DNA of 64,000 nucleotides, from contig NZ_SGWQ01000004.1 of NCBI RefSeq assembly GCF_004216555.1, positions 372,001-436,000 of the forward strand, in the 5' to 3' direction. Both the position numbers and the translations under genes were made by a program. The notes under the pieces are model-generated. The model was not told the origin of the DNA and ran no database searches. It was given only the letters and a program-made list of their open reading frames with translations. Below, one piece after another: positions 8,327 to 16,912 of this stretch; position 1 is the stretch's first letter; every line of letters begins with the position of its first letter. Source of the DNA: Herbihabitans rhizosphaerae (lineage in GTDB: Bacteria; Actinomycetota; Actinomycetes; Mycobacteriales; Pseudonocardiaceae).

Positions 8327-9529
8327 TCAGCGCAGGCGGTTGAGGGTGATCGTGAGCAGGTTCGGCTCGCCGTGGTTGACCTTGCCACTGTGGTCCTCGC
8401 TCGGGTTCGCGCTCACGTCGTCGTAGGCGAACGCGTAGCCCCGGCCGTCCGGCAGGTTCTCGTGCACCACCCGCGCGTAGTGGTTGGTGATCGAGTGCTT
8501 GTAGAACGTTTCCGGCTTCTCCTCGTGCGGCTGCTTGTTGTTGATCAGCAGTGTGGTGCGGTTGAACGCGGCCGCGAGCCTCGGCACGATCGCCTTGCGC
8601 TGCTCGGTGTCCGAGCCGGGGTTGTTCGCGAACGGGCCGCTGTTGCAGCCCCAGATGTCGGCCGAGGTCGGCTTGCCGAACCGCTCGGCGCCGAACACCA
8701 GTTGATCACCTTCGACCCGCCCTTCGAGGATGCCGATGTCGCCGCGCTGGGAGTCGATGATCAGTGTCTCGCCGGCGTACTTGCTCCACACCTCGTCCAC
8801 GAACGGCTCCAGGTAGCCGGCGAAGTCGTCCGGTCGGTGGTTCGGGTTCAGCACCCGCACGACCTTGCCGTTCGCCTCCTGCACGCAGGCGCCCCACTTG
8901 CCGCCGTCGGCCTGGCGCAGCGCCGTGGCGATCGTGTCCACGGCGCCGCCGTTGAGGCCGGGCACCTCCTGGGTGCCGCCGACATGGTCCAGCTTGAGCC
9001 CGATCGGCGCGGCCACGAAGTCGACGTAGCTGATGTTCGCGTAGATCTGCGTGGGGTCCAGGGTGAACTCGGCGAACGTCCAGTTCCGTCCGAAGTTCGG
9101 GTCGGCGTCGTTGACGAAACTCGGGTGCGCGATCGCGGCTTTGTCGCCATCGCCCTGAACGGCAAGGAATTCGAGTTTGTCGTCGGTGACGAAATAGACG
9201 CGGGCGCCGTACATGCGCGGCACCGTCACCTCGGTCGAGCCGTTGATCGGGATGGCCACGTTCTCGGTGATCGGCTCCGCGCCGCCGCCCGGCCGGGGCG
9301 GGAAGTACGTCGAGCTGTCCGCCTTCACGAACACCCCGCGGCCGTCACTCGAGTCTTTGTGTAACCCGACGACGTACGCGTTCGCCGCGGTGCCGGAGTT
9401 GTTGACGAGTCTGAACTTGAGCGTCTCCGGAGCGGCCGCGGCGGCGGTGTGGGCACCGAACGCCGATCCGAGGATGGGCACGCTCGCCGCGGCGGCCGAG
9501 TATCCGAGGAACTTGCGGCGGGAAATCAC
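8327..9529 (-). CDS. secreted GH64 endo-1,3-beta-glucanase
   Basis: 400 residues from a GTG that has AAAGAGG 8 bases upstream; a GTG three codons earlier lies inside the ribosome site. The N-terminus SRRKFLGYSAAAAS is a twin-arginine signal, so export of the folded protein by Tat is likely. The body matches GH64 (laminaripentaose-producing type) with a thaumatin-like fold: TLKFRLVNNSGTAANAYVVG, FVAAPIGLKLD, RVLNPNHRPDDFAGYLEPFV, and IWGCNSGPF. It should cleave beta-1,3-glucan outside the cell. It lies 87 bases after a secreted GH3 gene in the same direction. Catalytic residues were not assigned individually. Confidence 0.88.
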   Translation of the reverse strand: MISRRKFLGYSAAAASVPILGSAFGAHTAAAAAPETLKFRLVNNSGTAANAYVVGLHKDSSDGRGVFVKADSSTYFPPRPGGGAEPITENVAIPINGSTEVTVPRMYGARVYFVTDDKLEFLAVQGDGDKAAIAHPSFVNDADPNFGRNWTFAEFTLDPTQIYANISYVDFVAAPIGLKLDHVGGTQEVPGLNGGAVDTIATALRQADGGKWGACVQEANGKVVRVLNPNHRPDDFAGYLEPFVDEVWSKYAGETLIIDSQRGDIGILEGRVEGDQLVFGAERFGKPTSADIWGCNSGPFANNPGSDTEQRKAIVPRLAAAFNRTTLLINNKQPHEEKPETFYKHSITNHYARVVHENLPDGRGYAFAYDDVSANPSEDHSGKVNHGEPNLLTITLNRLR

Positions 9530-9559
9530 GAAGAACACCTCTTTCAGTGGGGAATGGTT

Positions 9560-9611
9560 GTCCCGCGGGGCACCGCGAATCGGGGGGCGTGTCGGCAGTA
9601 CCCCGCGGGAC
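9560..9611. promoter_or_regulatory. 11-base inverted repeat between GH3 and GH64 genes
   Basis: Perfect arms GTCCCGCGGGG (9560-9570) and its complement (9601-9611) with a 30-base loop, inside the 87-base gap between the two hydrolase genes. It could be a partial terminator, an mRNA-processing hairpin that sets different expression of the two genes, or an operator. Confidence 0.5.
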
Positions 9612-9616
9612 GCTTG

Positions 9617-11521
9617 TCAGCGTGTGGTGAGCCCGAAGCCGTACCGGAACAGCGGGTCGTACCCGCGGTCTCCGGCGTTGATCGGCTCCTGGTCCTCCGC
9701 ACGCGGCCAGCTGACCGGCAATGTGCCGGTGAACGGGGTGCGGCCGAACAACACGTCGGCTACCCCGGCGCCCTCGCTGCCGGGCAGCCACGACATCACG
9801 AACGCGTCCGCCTTCGGCAGCTCGTCGGTGATGATCTGCGGGCGCCCGGCCACGTCGAGCACCACGCACGTGTCGATCGCGCCGCACACCCGGTCGACGG
9901 CGGCCTTGTCGGCGGCGGAGAGGTTGAGCGTGTTGCCGTTGCCCACGTCGCCGACGCCCTCGGCGTACGGCTTCGTCTCGCCGATCACCACCACGCCGAC
10001 GTCGTGCCCGTCGGTCGGCGCGGACGCGTCCGCGCTGTAGGTCACCTGGTCGGCGTGCTCCTTGATGCCGCCCAGGATCGTGGTGCCGGGGAAGTGGTCG
10101 TTGCCGGACTTGCCCTGCCAGGTGATCGTCCAACCGCCGGCCTGGTTGCCGAGATCGTCGGCGTTCACCCCGGCCACGTACACCTTCTGCGATTCGCGCA
10201 GCGGCAGCGCCTTGTTCTCGTTCTTCAACAGCACCTGCGACTTGGCCACGGCGTCCCGCGCCACCGCGCGGTGCTCCGCCGAGCCGACCGAGTCGATGTG
10301 CGTGCGGTCGGTGTACGGCTTCTCGAACAGGCCGAGCTCGAACTTCGACTTGAGGATGCGGCGCACCGCGTCGTCGATCCGCGCCATCGGCACCCGGCCC
10401 GCCCGCACCTCGGCGGTCAGCGTCTGGATGAACTGCCCGGCGCGGAATGGCTCCATGAACATGTCCACGCCGGCGTTCACCGATGTGCGGACCTGCGTGG
10501 CGTAGTCGCCCGGGATCTGGGTGATCGCCTCCCAGTCGCTGATCACGAAGCCGTCGAAGCCGATCTTGCCCTTGAGCACGCCGTTGATCAGCTCGCCGTT
10601 GGCGTGCATCTTCACCGGCGCGCTGCCCGGCCGGTCGGTCCACTGCACGCTGGAGTACGACGGCATGACGCTGCCGACGTTGTGTCGTTTCACGGCGGCG
10701 ACATACGGCGGCAGGTCGACCGAGGCGAAGTGCTTCCAGTCGGTGACCGTGACGCCCTGGTCGAGGGTGTACGTGCCGGTGGTGGAGCTGCCGTACTTGG
10801 TGTCGCCGTCACCGGCGAAGTGCTTGGCGGTGGCCAGAACCCGGTCCGGCTGCTTGAGATCGCCCTTGCGGGTGCCCTGCAGGCCGTCGATCGCGGTGGC
10901 CAGTTCGGTGACCAGTCGCGGGTCCTCGGAGAAGCTCTCGTAGCTGCGGCCCCAGCGCTCGTCGCGCACCACGCACACGCACGGCGCGAATGTCCACTGT
11001 GGACCGGTCGCGCGGGTCTCCTTGGCGGTGATGTGCCCGATTCGTTGCACCAGCTTGGGATCGCGGGTGGCGCCGAGCCCGATGTTGTGCGGGAAAACCG
11101 TGGCGCCGGCGAGGTTGTTGTGCCCGTGCACCGCGTCCACGCCGTACAGCAGCGGGATGCGCAGCCGGGTTTTCAGCGCGTGCGACTGGTAGCGGTCGAC
11201 CATGTCCGCCCAGGCCTGCGGGGTGTTCGGCGTCGGCGTCGACCCGCCGCCGGACAGCAGCGAACCGAGGCCCAGTTCGGTGATCTTGCCGGGCTCGGTG
11301 TCGACCGCCTGACGCTCGGCCTGTGTCATCTGGCCGATCTTCTCGGCCAGGGTCATCCGGCCGATCAGGTCCGCGATCCGTTGTGGCACAGGCAAAGCGG
11401 CGTTCTGGTACGCCGCGCCGGCATCCGGCTGTGACGCCTGCGCGGTGACCGGCACCGCGACCACCGTCACCGCGGCCGCGGCTACCACCGCGCCGGCGAT
11501 CCGCCGTCGCACTCCTCGCAT
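9617..11521 (-). CDS. secreted GH3 beta-glucosidase
   Basis: 634 residues from an ATG with AAGGAGG 5 bases upstream; the frame stays open further upstream but that part is a shadow. Sec signal peptide at residues 1-30 (VRRRIAGAVVAAAAVTVVAV). GH3 N-terminal barrel: DLIGRMTLAEKIGQMTQAER, PLLYGVDAVHGHNN, WTFAPCVCVVRDERWGRSYE, and KHFAGDGDT. The catalytic aspartate is in GFVISDWEAI. The C-terminal alpha/beta sandwich ends in LFRYGFGLT. It should release glucose from beta-glucan oligosaccharides outside the cell, complementing the GH64 enzyme encoded downstream. It lies 26 bases after a GH30 relic in the same operon. Confidence 0.93.
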   Translation of the reverse strand: MRGVRRRIAGAVVAAAAVTVVAVPVTAQASQPDAGAAYQNAALPVPQRIADLIGRMTLAEKIGQMTQAERQAVDTEPGKITELGLGSLLSGGGSTPTPNTPQAWADMVDRYQSHALKTRLRIPLLYGVDAVHGHNNLAGATVFPHNIGLGATRDPKLVQRIGHITAKETRATGPQWTFAPCVCVVRDERWGRSYESFSEDPRLVTELATAIDGLQGTRKGDLKQPDRVLATAKHFAGDGDTKYGSSTTGTYTLDQGVTVTDWKHFASVDLPPYVAAVKRHNVGSVMPSYSSVQWTDRPGSAPVKMHANGELINGVLKGKIGFDGFVISDWEAITQIPGDYATQVRTSVNAGVDMFMEPFRAGQFIQTLTAEVRAGRVPMARIDDAVRRILKSKFELGLFEKPYTDRTHIDSVGSAEHRAVARDAVAKSQVLLKNENKALPLRESQKVYVAGVNADDLGNQAGGWTITWQGKSGNDHFPGTTILGGIKEHADQVTYSADASAPTDGHDVGVVVIGETKPYAEGVGDVGNGNTLNLSAADKAAVDRVCGAIDTCVVLDVAGRPQIITDELPKADAFVMSWLPGSEGAGVADVLFGRTPFTGTLPVSWPRAEDQEPINAGDRGYDPLFRYGFGLTTR

Positions 11522-11547
11522 ACGATCCTCCTTGATCGACATTGGTT

Positions 11548-11994
11548 TCAGCTCCAGGTGAAGGTGGCCGTGGTCTTCGGCGGCAGCTCGTAGGAGTAGG
11601 ACTGGTCGCCCCGGTTCACGCGGATCGTCTGGTTGTCGGCGTAGTACTGGGCTTCGAGCCAGCCCTGGTGCATGTGGTCGTTGTCTTTCATCCAGCCGGG
11701 GGCGCTCCAGGGGGAGGCCATGACGGTGAGGGCTGGGTTGAGTTCCTTGGCGCGGCGGGTGAGGGGGAGGACGTCGGCCAGGTCGTGCGCGATCGTGAAA
11801 TCGCTGACGTCGCAACAGGTTTCGTCGATGGTGATGGTGACGGGGGCTGGGGCGGTTCCTGGTTCGAAGGTGGTGGTGAGGTGGTTCACGGTGGGGCCGG
11901 CTGCGGCTGCTGTTGGGGCGGCGGCGGTGATCAGGGTGGTGGCGAGGAGGGTCGCGACTGTCAGACCTAGCAGCGTTCGGGCAGGGCGTGTCAT
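11548..11994 (-). pseudogene. internally deleted GH30 glucanase relic
   Basis: 148 codons. It starts with an intact Sec signal peptide (MTRPARTLLGLTVATLLATT), then has DFTIAHDLADVLPLTRRAKE and the GH30-like VMASPWSAPGWMKDNDHMHQ, then jumps to a C-terminal beta-sandwich end YELPPKTTATFTWS. A full GH30 enzyme is over 450 residues. Most of the barrel, including both catalytic glutamates, is missing, as is the stretch before DFTIAHDL, so at least two in-frame deletions are implied. The frame is still open, so a short secreted protein may still be made. It heads the operon with GH3 and GH64. Enzyme activity is not expected. Confidence 0.7.
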
Positions 11995-12016
11995 GGTGCC
12001 ACCTGGGTGCAGGGTG

Positions 12017-12037
12017 TTTGTTGTGGCTGACAACAAA
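12017..12037. promoter_or_regulatory. operator dyad TTTGTTGT-N5-ACAACAAA
   Basis: Perfect 8-5-8 inverted repeat, spacer GGCTG, 23 bases upstream of the GH30 relic start. It shares TGTTGT-GGCNN-ACAACA with the dyad at 18056-18074 in front of the xylF-like operon. The ROK protein encoded at 13501-14661 is the likely binder of both; this is inference from motif sharing and location. Confidence 0.6.
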
Positions 12038-12095
12038 GTATGGCGTAACGCACGTCACATGACAAGTCTTCGTGTCTGGGGTGGCACCTGGGGGT

Positions 12096-12268
12096 GTGGC
12101 GGCGCGGTATTGTGCGGGCCGATTCTCACAAGTCAAGGGCGCCTTCGGCGTCGGCTTCGCCGACTCGGCCCCAGGGGGCCTCGCCCTGGACTTGTGAGCC
12201 TCGATCGGCCCTAACGGCTGGCGCTACGGGCAGGCTCCGCCTGCCTTTTGCCCGTACCGCGCCGCCAC
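12096..12268. repeat. 173-base multi-armed structured element
   Basis: An outer perfect 14-base stem (GTGGCGGCGCGGTA at 12096-12109, complement at 12255-12268) encloses a long imperfect stem (12116-12140 with 12183-12211, including CTCACAAGTC/GACTTGTGAG) that itself holds hairpins such as GTCGGC-TTC-GCCGAC and GGCCCC-AGG-GGGCC. A further hairpin lies at about 12225-12256 (TACGGGCA...TGCCCGTA with GGCAGGC...GCCTGCC inside). The element fills most of the 329-base gap between the divergent GH30 relic and the DUF222-HNH gene. It is not a plain terminator since the flanking genes diverge. It may be a mobile or single-strand-active repeat linked to the HNH gene, or a structured RNA leader. Confidence 0.75.
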
Positions 12269-12323
12269 CTTGCTCCTTTTAGTTCACCCCATAGTGGTCG
12301 GTCGAATTGGGTAGAATCGAGGT

Positions 12324-13499
12324 ATGAGGGGACAGCAACTAATCGACGAGCTTCGGGCTCGCGAAATCCATATTCGACAACTCGAATACGAGCGACTTCA
12401 ACTCGTCCACGAAATCCATGAGCAAGGCATCGCGAAAGAAATGGGGTGCTACTCCACGGCGTCGTTCCTGCGGGACACGGTGCGGATCACACCCGCAGAT
12501 GCACGCAGGCGGGTGGCGGACGCGAACGCGTTGTTCGGGTCGACCACGCTTACCGGGCAACCCATCGAAGCGTCGCTCCCCGTGGCGGCGCAGGCGCTCG
12601 CCGAGGGGGTGATCAGCCGTGATCACGTGCAGGTTGTGCGCGCCACGATCGACAAGCTTCCGGCTGAGCATCACGCCGAAGTGGAACAGCTCCTTGTTGA
12701 CGAAGCCGCAAAGTTTGACCCCGTCAAACTCGGCAATCTCGCTCTCCGAACGCGGGCGCACCTGCAACCCGAACAGGTTGTCCTGGACGAAAAGCAGGCG
12801 CGCAAGCGCATGGAGTTCTCCATGGTCGAGGACATCGACGGCACGATCCTGCTGCGTGGGCGGCTGTCACCCGAGTGTGCCGAGGTGTTGAAAGCCGCGC
12901 TGTCGCCGCTGGCGAAACCCGCCGGCAAGGACGACGACCGCTCCGCCGCACGACGGTGGGCCGACGCGCTGATCGAGTTGGCGCACCGGATGCTCAACAG
13001 CGATACGCTGCCGCAGGACGGCGGTAGGCGACCACACCTCGCGATCACGATTTCTTACGAACAACTCCGCGATCAAATTGGGCTCGGCCGAGGTGACTTC
13101 GGAGCGCTGATCACACCTCAATCGATTCGGCAGATCGCGTGCGACGCCGGGATCACACCCATCGTGTTGAACAGTGGAGGGAAACCACTCGACGTCGGAC
13201 GCGAGCAACGAACCGCCACCCCAGCAATCCGAGCAGCACTCATCGCCCGAGACAAAGGCTGCAGCTTTCCCGGCTGCGACCGGCCAGCAGAATGGACCGA
13301 CGCACACCACATCGTGCACTGGCTCAACGGTGGGATCACCAGTGAGGAAACGATGGCACTATTGTGTCGATTCCACCACACCATCATTCACGAGCAGGAC
13401 TGGGAAATCGTCATGCGCGGTGGGTTCCCGTACTACATTCCGCCCGCTTGGGTCGACCCGGCGCGGGAGGCCATCCGCAATACGATGCACGCCGCCTGA
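12324..13499 (+). CDS. DUF222/HNH endonuclease-domain protein (13E12 repeat family)
   Basis: 391 residues. Residues about 1-290 are the helical DUF222 region, opening with a coiled-coil-like stretch (IRQLEYERLQLVHEIHEQ). The C-terminal HNH module has CSFPGCDRPAEWTDAHHIV, then LNGGIT, and LCRFHHTIIHEQDW, so the two Cys and the HH/N/H residues are intact. Proteins of this family are often multi-copy in actinobacteria and are thought to behave like homing or mobile endonucleases, but their role is not settled. The gene directly follows the structured element at 12096-12268. Its end is one base from the end of the convergent ROK gene. Confidence 0.88.
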   Translation: MRGQQLIDELRAREIHIRQLEYERLQLVHEIHEQGIAKEMGCYSTASFLRDTVRITPADARRRVADANALFGSTTLTGQPIEASLPVAAQALAEGVISRDHVQVVRATIDKLPAEHHAEVEQLLVDEAAKFDPVKLGNLALRTRAHLQPEQVVLDEKQARKRMEFSMVEDIDGTILLRGRLSPECAEVLKAALSPLAKPAGKDDDRSAARRWADALIELAHRMLNSDTLPQDGGRRPHLAITISYEQLRDQIGLGRGDFGALITPQSIRQIACDAGITPIVLNSGGKPLDVGREQRTATPAIRAALIARDKGCSFPGCDRPAEWTDAHHIVHWLNGGITSEETMALLCRFHHTIIHEQDWEIVMRGGFPYYIPPAWVDPAREAIRNTMHAA

Positions 13500-13500
13500 C

Positions 13501-14661
13501 TCAGGCGAGTCCGAGGACCGGCTCGAAGGCCAGCTCTGCCGCGCCGATCAGCATCACGTCCGCACCGAACGTGGACGCCACCACACGGGTGCCACCCGCC
13601 GCACGACTGACCAGGCTGCGCCGGCGGACTTCCTCGCCGATGTGGGTGACCACGTCGTTCGGCAGCGCGGTGAACAGGTCGCCGAGCACGACCAGTTCGG
13701 GGCCGAGCACGTTCACCACGTTCACCAGGCCGAGGACCAACCACTCGGTGACCGATGCCAACCGCTCCACCGCGTCGGCCGTCCGCAGCTCCGCCACGAT
13801 CGCGCCGCGCGGCGACTGCTCGGACATGCCCAGCGCCCTGGCGATCGCCTGTTCGCCGACCTCGGTCTCCCAACAGCCCGAGCTGCCGCAGTAGCAGGGC
13901 CGGCCATGCGGGTTGATCACCATGTGGCCGACCTCGCCGACGTAGCCCGCGGTGCCGCGCATGGCGGCGCCACTCGAGATCACGCCGCCGCCGACGCCGA
14001 TGTCGGCGGACACATATACAGCGTCGGACGCTCCGCGTGCGACACCTCGTACGTGTTCGGCGAGGGCGCCGAGTTCAGCGTCGTTGCCGACGTGGACGGG
14101 GAAGCCGAGTGCGCCGGACAGTCGCTGCCCGAGTGGCACGTCGGTCCAGTGCAGGTTCGGCGCCTCGTGCACCAGGCCGTCGTGGCGGCGCACCACACCG
14201 GGCACCGACACGCCGGCGGCGACCATCTCCAGCTTCAATTCTTCGAGCAGGATTCTGGTCGACTCGATCACGTGGGTGATCACCTCGTCGGGTGATCGGG
14301 TGCGGTCGTGCAGCTTCCAACTGTTGCGGCCGAGCATCTCGCCGCCGATTCCGACGACGGCGATCGCCACGCGGTCGGTACGGATGTCCACGGCTAGCAC
14401 TGCGGCGGCTTGCGATCGTGGCATCACCAGAAGCGAGGGGCGGCCGGCCCCGGAACGCTGGCGGGGCACCGATTCCTCGACGACGCCGTCTTCGACCAGG
14501 CCGTCGACCACCGCCTTGATGGTGCTGCGGTTCAGGCCCAGTTCAGTGGCCAGGGCCGCGCGGGTGGCCGGTCCGAAGACATGCAACCGCCGCAGCACAG
14601 CCGTTCGGTTGTGCCGCCGTGCTTCGTCCGGTCGCGCGCCGAACGCCGTCGTGATCGCCAA
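13501..14661 (-). CDS. ROK-family repressor (XylR-like)
   Basis: 386 residues from a TTG located 11 bases after the permease stop; translation is probably coupled to it. The frame is open far upstream but overlaps the permease, so the longer form is not real. Residues about 12-75 are a winged helix (RRHNRTAVLRRLHVFGPATR, then ALATELGLNRSTIKAVVDGL). The ROK body has LAVDIRTDRVAIAVV, HVGNDAELGALAEHV, and the zinc motif CYCGSSGCWETEVGE, all intact. As the last gene of a xylose-type ABC operon it most likely represses the operon. Start codon is uncertain. Confidence 0.85.
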   Translation of the reverse strand: MAITTAFGARPDEARRHNRTAVLRRLHVFGPATRAALATELGLNRSTIKAVVDGLVEDGVVEESVPRQRSGAGRPSLLVMPRSQAAAVLAVDIRTDRVAIAVVGIGGEMLGRNSWKLHDRTRSPDEVITHVIESTRILLEELKLEMVAAGVSVPGVVRRHDGLVHEAPNLHWTDVPLGQRLSGALGFPVHVGNDAELGALAEHVRGVARGASDAVYVSADIGVGGGVISSGAAMRGTAGYVGEVGHMVINPHGRPCYCGSSGCWETEVGEQAIARALGMSEQSPRGAIVAELRTADAVERLASVTEWLVLGLVNVVNVLGPELVVLGDLFTALPNDVVTHIGEEVRRRSLVSRAAGGTRVVASTFGADVMLIGAAELAFEPVLGLA

Positions 14662-14672
14662 CTGAATCCCGG

Positions 14673-16127
14673 TTATCCGCCGACCGTAGCCGAGCGGCGC
14701 CGTGAGAGCGCGTCGACCGTTGCGGCCAGCAACAACACCAACCCCGTGATGATATTGACCACGGCCGCCGGTTGGTGGAGCAGACCGAGTCCGTTCTCCA
14801 CAACCGCCAGAACCAGGCCGCCGATCACGGCGTGCGAGATCTTTCCTCGTCCACCGAACAGCGACGTACCGCCGATGACGGCCGCGCCGACGGCGAACAA
14901 CAGTGTGTTGAGCCCGCCGGCTTGCGGGTCGACCGAGCCGACCTTGGACGAGTACACGATCGCGCCGACGGCGGCCACCGCCGAGCTGACCACGAACACG
15001 CTCGCCCTGATCTTGGACACGTTGATCCCGGCCCGCTTGGCCGCCTCCGCGTTCCCGCCGACCGCGTAGATGTGCCGGCCGTAGCGGGTGCGATTGAGTA
15101 CGTAGCTCCCGGCCGCCAACAGCGCCAGCACGATCGGCACGACGTAGGGCACGCCCTCGATGGTCACCAGATCGGGGTTGGGGGAGCGGTTCTGCGTGAG
15201 CGCGAGTGTGGCCAACGCCCCGAGTACCGCGACCGTGCCCACCTTGCCGAACACCACCGGCGTCGGTGCGGTCACCAACCCGCGTCGCAGCCGCATTCGA
15301 TGTTCGCCGAGCACCACCGCGGCGTACCCACCGGCGGCGATCAGGAACAGCGCCCAGCTCGCGTTGACCGACAGGCTGCCGTTCGCCACGTCGAACAGCA
15401 CGTGCTGGCCGCCGATGCCGAACACGCCACCTTCGCCGATCAGTTGCAGGATCACGCCCTGCCACGCGATGAACAACGCGAGCGTCACCACGAACGACGG
15501 CATGCCGATCTTGGACACCAGGAATCCGCTCAGACAGCCGATCGCGGCACCGACGCACACCGCGAGCAGCATCTCCACCCACGCGCTGTACCAGGCGTTG
15601 GCCGGCACACCGACCGCGGCGATCACCACGGCGAGCAGCGACAGCGCGGCACCCGCCCAGATTCGCATGATGATGGCGAGCAGCGCGGCCAGCAGCAGCC
15701 CGGCCGCGAACACGGCGAACACCGTGGTTCCCATGCCGCCCAACAGGTTTCCGGCCTTCACGTAGTGCATGGCCATCACCGCGGCGCACACGCCGGACGC
15801 GGTGCCGGCCGACAGGTCGATCTCGCCCAGCAGCAGGACGAACACCAGGCCCATCGCGATGATCATCTTGCCGGCGCCCTGGGCGAGCAGGTTCGCCGTG
15901 TTGTCCAGCGTCAGGAAGCTGTCCGACAGCAACCAGAACACCGCGACCAGCGCGATCAGGCCGAGCACGGCCGGCAGCGAGCCCAGTTCGCCACCGCGCA
16001 GCCGGGCCACGTAGTCCTGGCCGGCCTGGCGGGTGGTGCGCACGGTCGTGTCGATGCCGAAGTCGGAGATCGCGCCGACCGGCCTGGGCGGCGACGGATC
16101 AGCCTTGGGCATCAGGTCCTCGCTCAT
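14673..16127 (-). CDS. xylH: xylose-type sugar ABC transporter permease
   Basis: 484 residues. After a polar N-terminus of about 50 residues come about ten or more hydrophobic segments; family signatures of the CUT2/XylH permeases include VLLLGEIDLSAGTASGVCA, SKIGMPSFVVTLALFIAWQG, and GRHIYAVGGNAEAAKRAGIN. It forms the channel for a monosaccharide. Its start overlaps the ATPase stop by one base (TGATG), so they are coupled. The protein length matches XylH-type permeases. Symbol by homology; D-xylose is the likely but unproven substrate. Confidence 0.88.
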   Translation of the reverse strand: MSEDLMPKADPSPPRPVGAISDFGIDTTVRTTRQAGQDYVARLRGGELGSLPAVLGLIALVAVFWLLSDSFLTLDNTANLLAQGAGKMIIAMGLVFVLLLGEIDLSAGTASGVCAAVMAMHYVKAGNLLGGMGTTVFAVFAAGLLLAALLAIIMRIWAGAALSLLAVVIAAVGVPANAWYSAWVEMLLAVCVGAAIGCLSGFLVSKIGMPSFVVTLALFIAWQGVILQLIGEGGVFGIGGQHVLFDVANGSLSVNASWALFLIAAGGYAAVVLGEHRMRLRRGLVTAPTPVVFGKVGTVAVLGALATLALTQNRSPNPDLVTIEGVPYVVPIVLALLAAGSYVLNRTRYGRHIYAVGGNAEAAKRAGINVSKIRASVFVVSSAVAAVGAIVYSSKVGSVDPQAGGLNTLLFAVGAAVIGGTSLFGGRGKISHAVIGGLVLAVVENGLGLLHQPAAVVNIITGLVLLLAATVDALSRRRSATVGG

Positions 16128-16900
16128 CAGATCGCCGCCGACTCTGGCCTGGCCAACCCGAGATCACCCGAGCGGCCGGCGGTGATCAGCTCCACCACCT
16201 GGCTGTGCGTGACCTCGTCGGTGGGCACCTCGGCCACCATCCGCCCGAGGTAGAGCACCGCGATCCGGTCGGCCACCTCGAACACGTCGGCCATGTTGTG
16301 GCTGATCAACACGACGCCGATGCCCTGCTCGGCGAGCCGGCGCACCAGGTCGAGCACCTGCCTGGTCTGCGCCACACCGAGTGCCGCGGTCGGCTCGTCG
16401 AGCAGCACCACGTTGCTGTCCCACAGCACGGCCTTGGCGATCGCCACGGTCTGCCGTTGACCGCCGGACAACGCCGACACCGGGGTGCGCACGGACTTCA
16501 CCGTGCGCACCGACAGCGACGCCAGCGTCTCCCTGGCGGCCTGCTCCATGCTCGCCTCGTCCAGCAGCCACGGCGTGCCGCGCTCCCGGCCGAGGAACAT
16601 GTTCTGCACGATGTCGAGGTTGTCGGCCAGCGCGAGGTCCTGGTAGACGACCTCGATACCCAGGTCGGCCGCGTCCCTCGGACTGTGCACGGTGACCGGT
16701 TTCCCGCGGAACTCGATCAGCCCGGAGTCGGCCGTGTGGATCCCGGCCACGCTCTTGACCAGCGTGGACTTGCCGGCACCGTTGTCGCCGACCAGTGCGG
16801 TGACCTCGCCGGGCCAGACCGCGAAGTCCACGTCGTGCAGCACGTGTACCGGGCCGAAGCTCTTGTTCACCCCGGTCAGGCGCAGGATCGGTTCGCTCAT
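16127..16900 (-). CDS. xylG: sugar ABC transporter ATP-binding protein
   Basis: 257 residues from the ATG that has GGTGG 5 bases upstream; a GTG nine bases further up is also possible. One nucleotide-binding domain with Walker A GDNGAGKSTLVK, Q-loop VVYQDLAL, signature LSGGQRQTVAIAKA, Walker B VVLLDEPTAALG, and H-loop ISHNM. XylG in Escherichia coli has two such domains, while single-domain forms such as this are common in actinomycetes. It powers the permease encoded next to it. Confidence 0.9.
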   Translation of the reverse strand: MSEPILRLTGVNKSFGPVHVLHDVDFAVWPGEVTALVGDNGAGKSTLVKSVAGIHTADSGLIEFRGKPVTVHSPRDAADLGIEVVYQDLALADNLDIVQNMFLGRERGTPWLLDEASMEQAARETLASLSVRTVKSVRTPVSALSGGQRQTVAIAKAVLWDSNVVLLDEPTAALGVAQTRQVLDLVRRLAEQGIGVVLISHNMADVFEVADRIAVLYLGRMVAEVPTDEVTHSQVVELITAGRSGDLGLARPESAAI

Positions 16901-16912
16901 CGCCACCACCCG

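Noticed and set aside
9617-12136. An 839-codon frame joining the GH3 enzyme with upstream sequence
   Set aside because: The upstream part overlaps the GH30 relic in another frame; a strong ribosome site and signal peptide fix the GH3 start at 11521.
13501-15789. A 762-codon open frame covering the ROK gene and extending through the permease gene
   Set aside because: Only the C-terminal 386 codons match the ROK family; the rest lies antiphase over a clear XylH-type permease.
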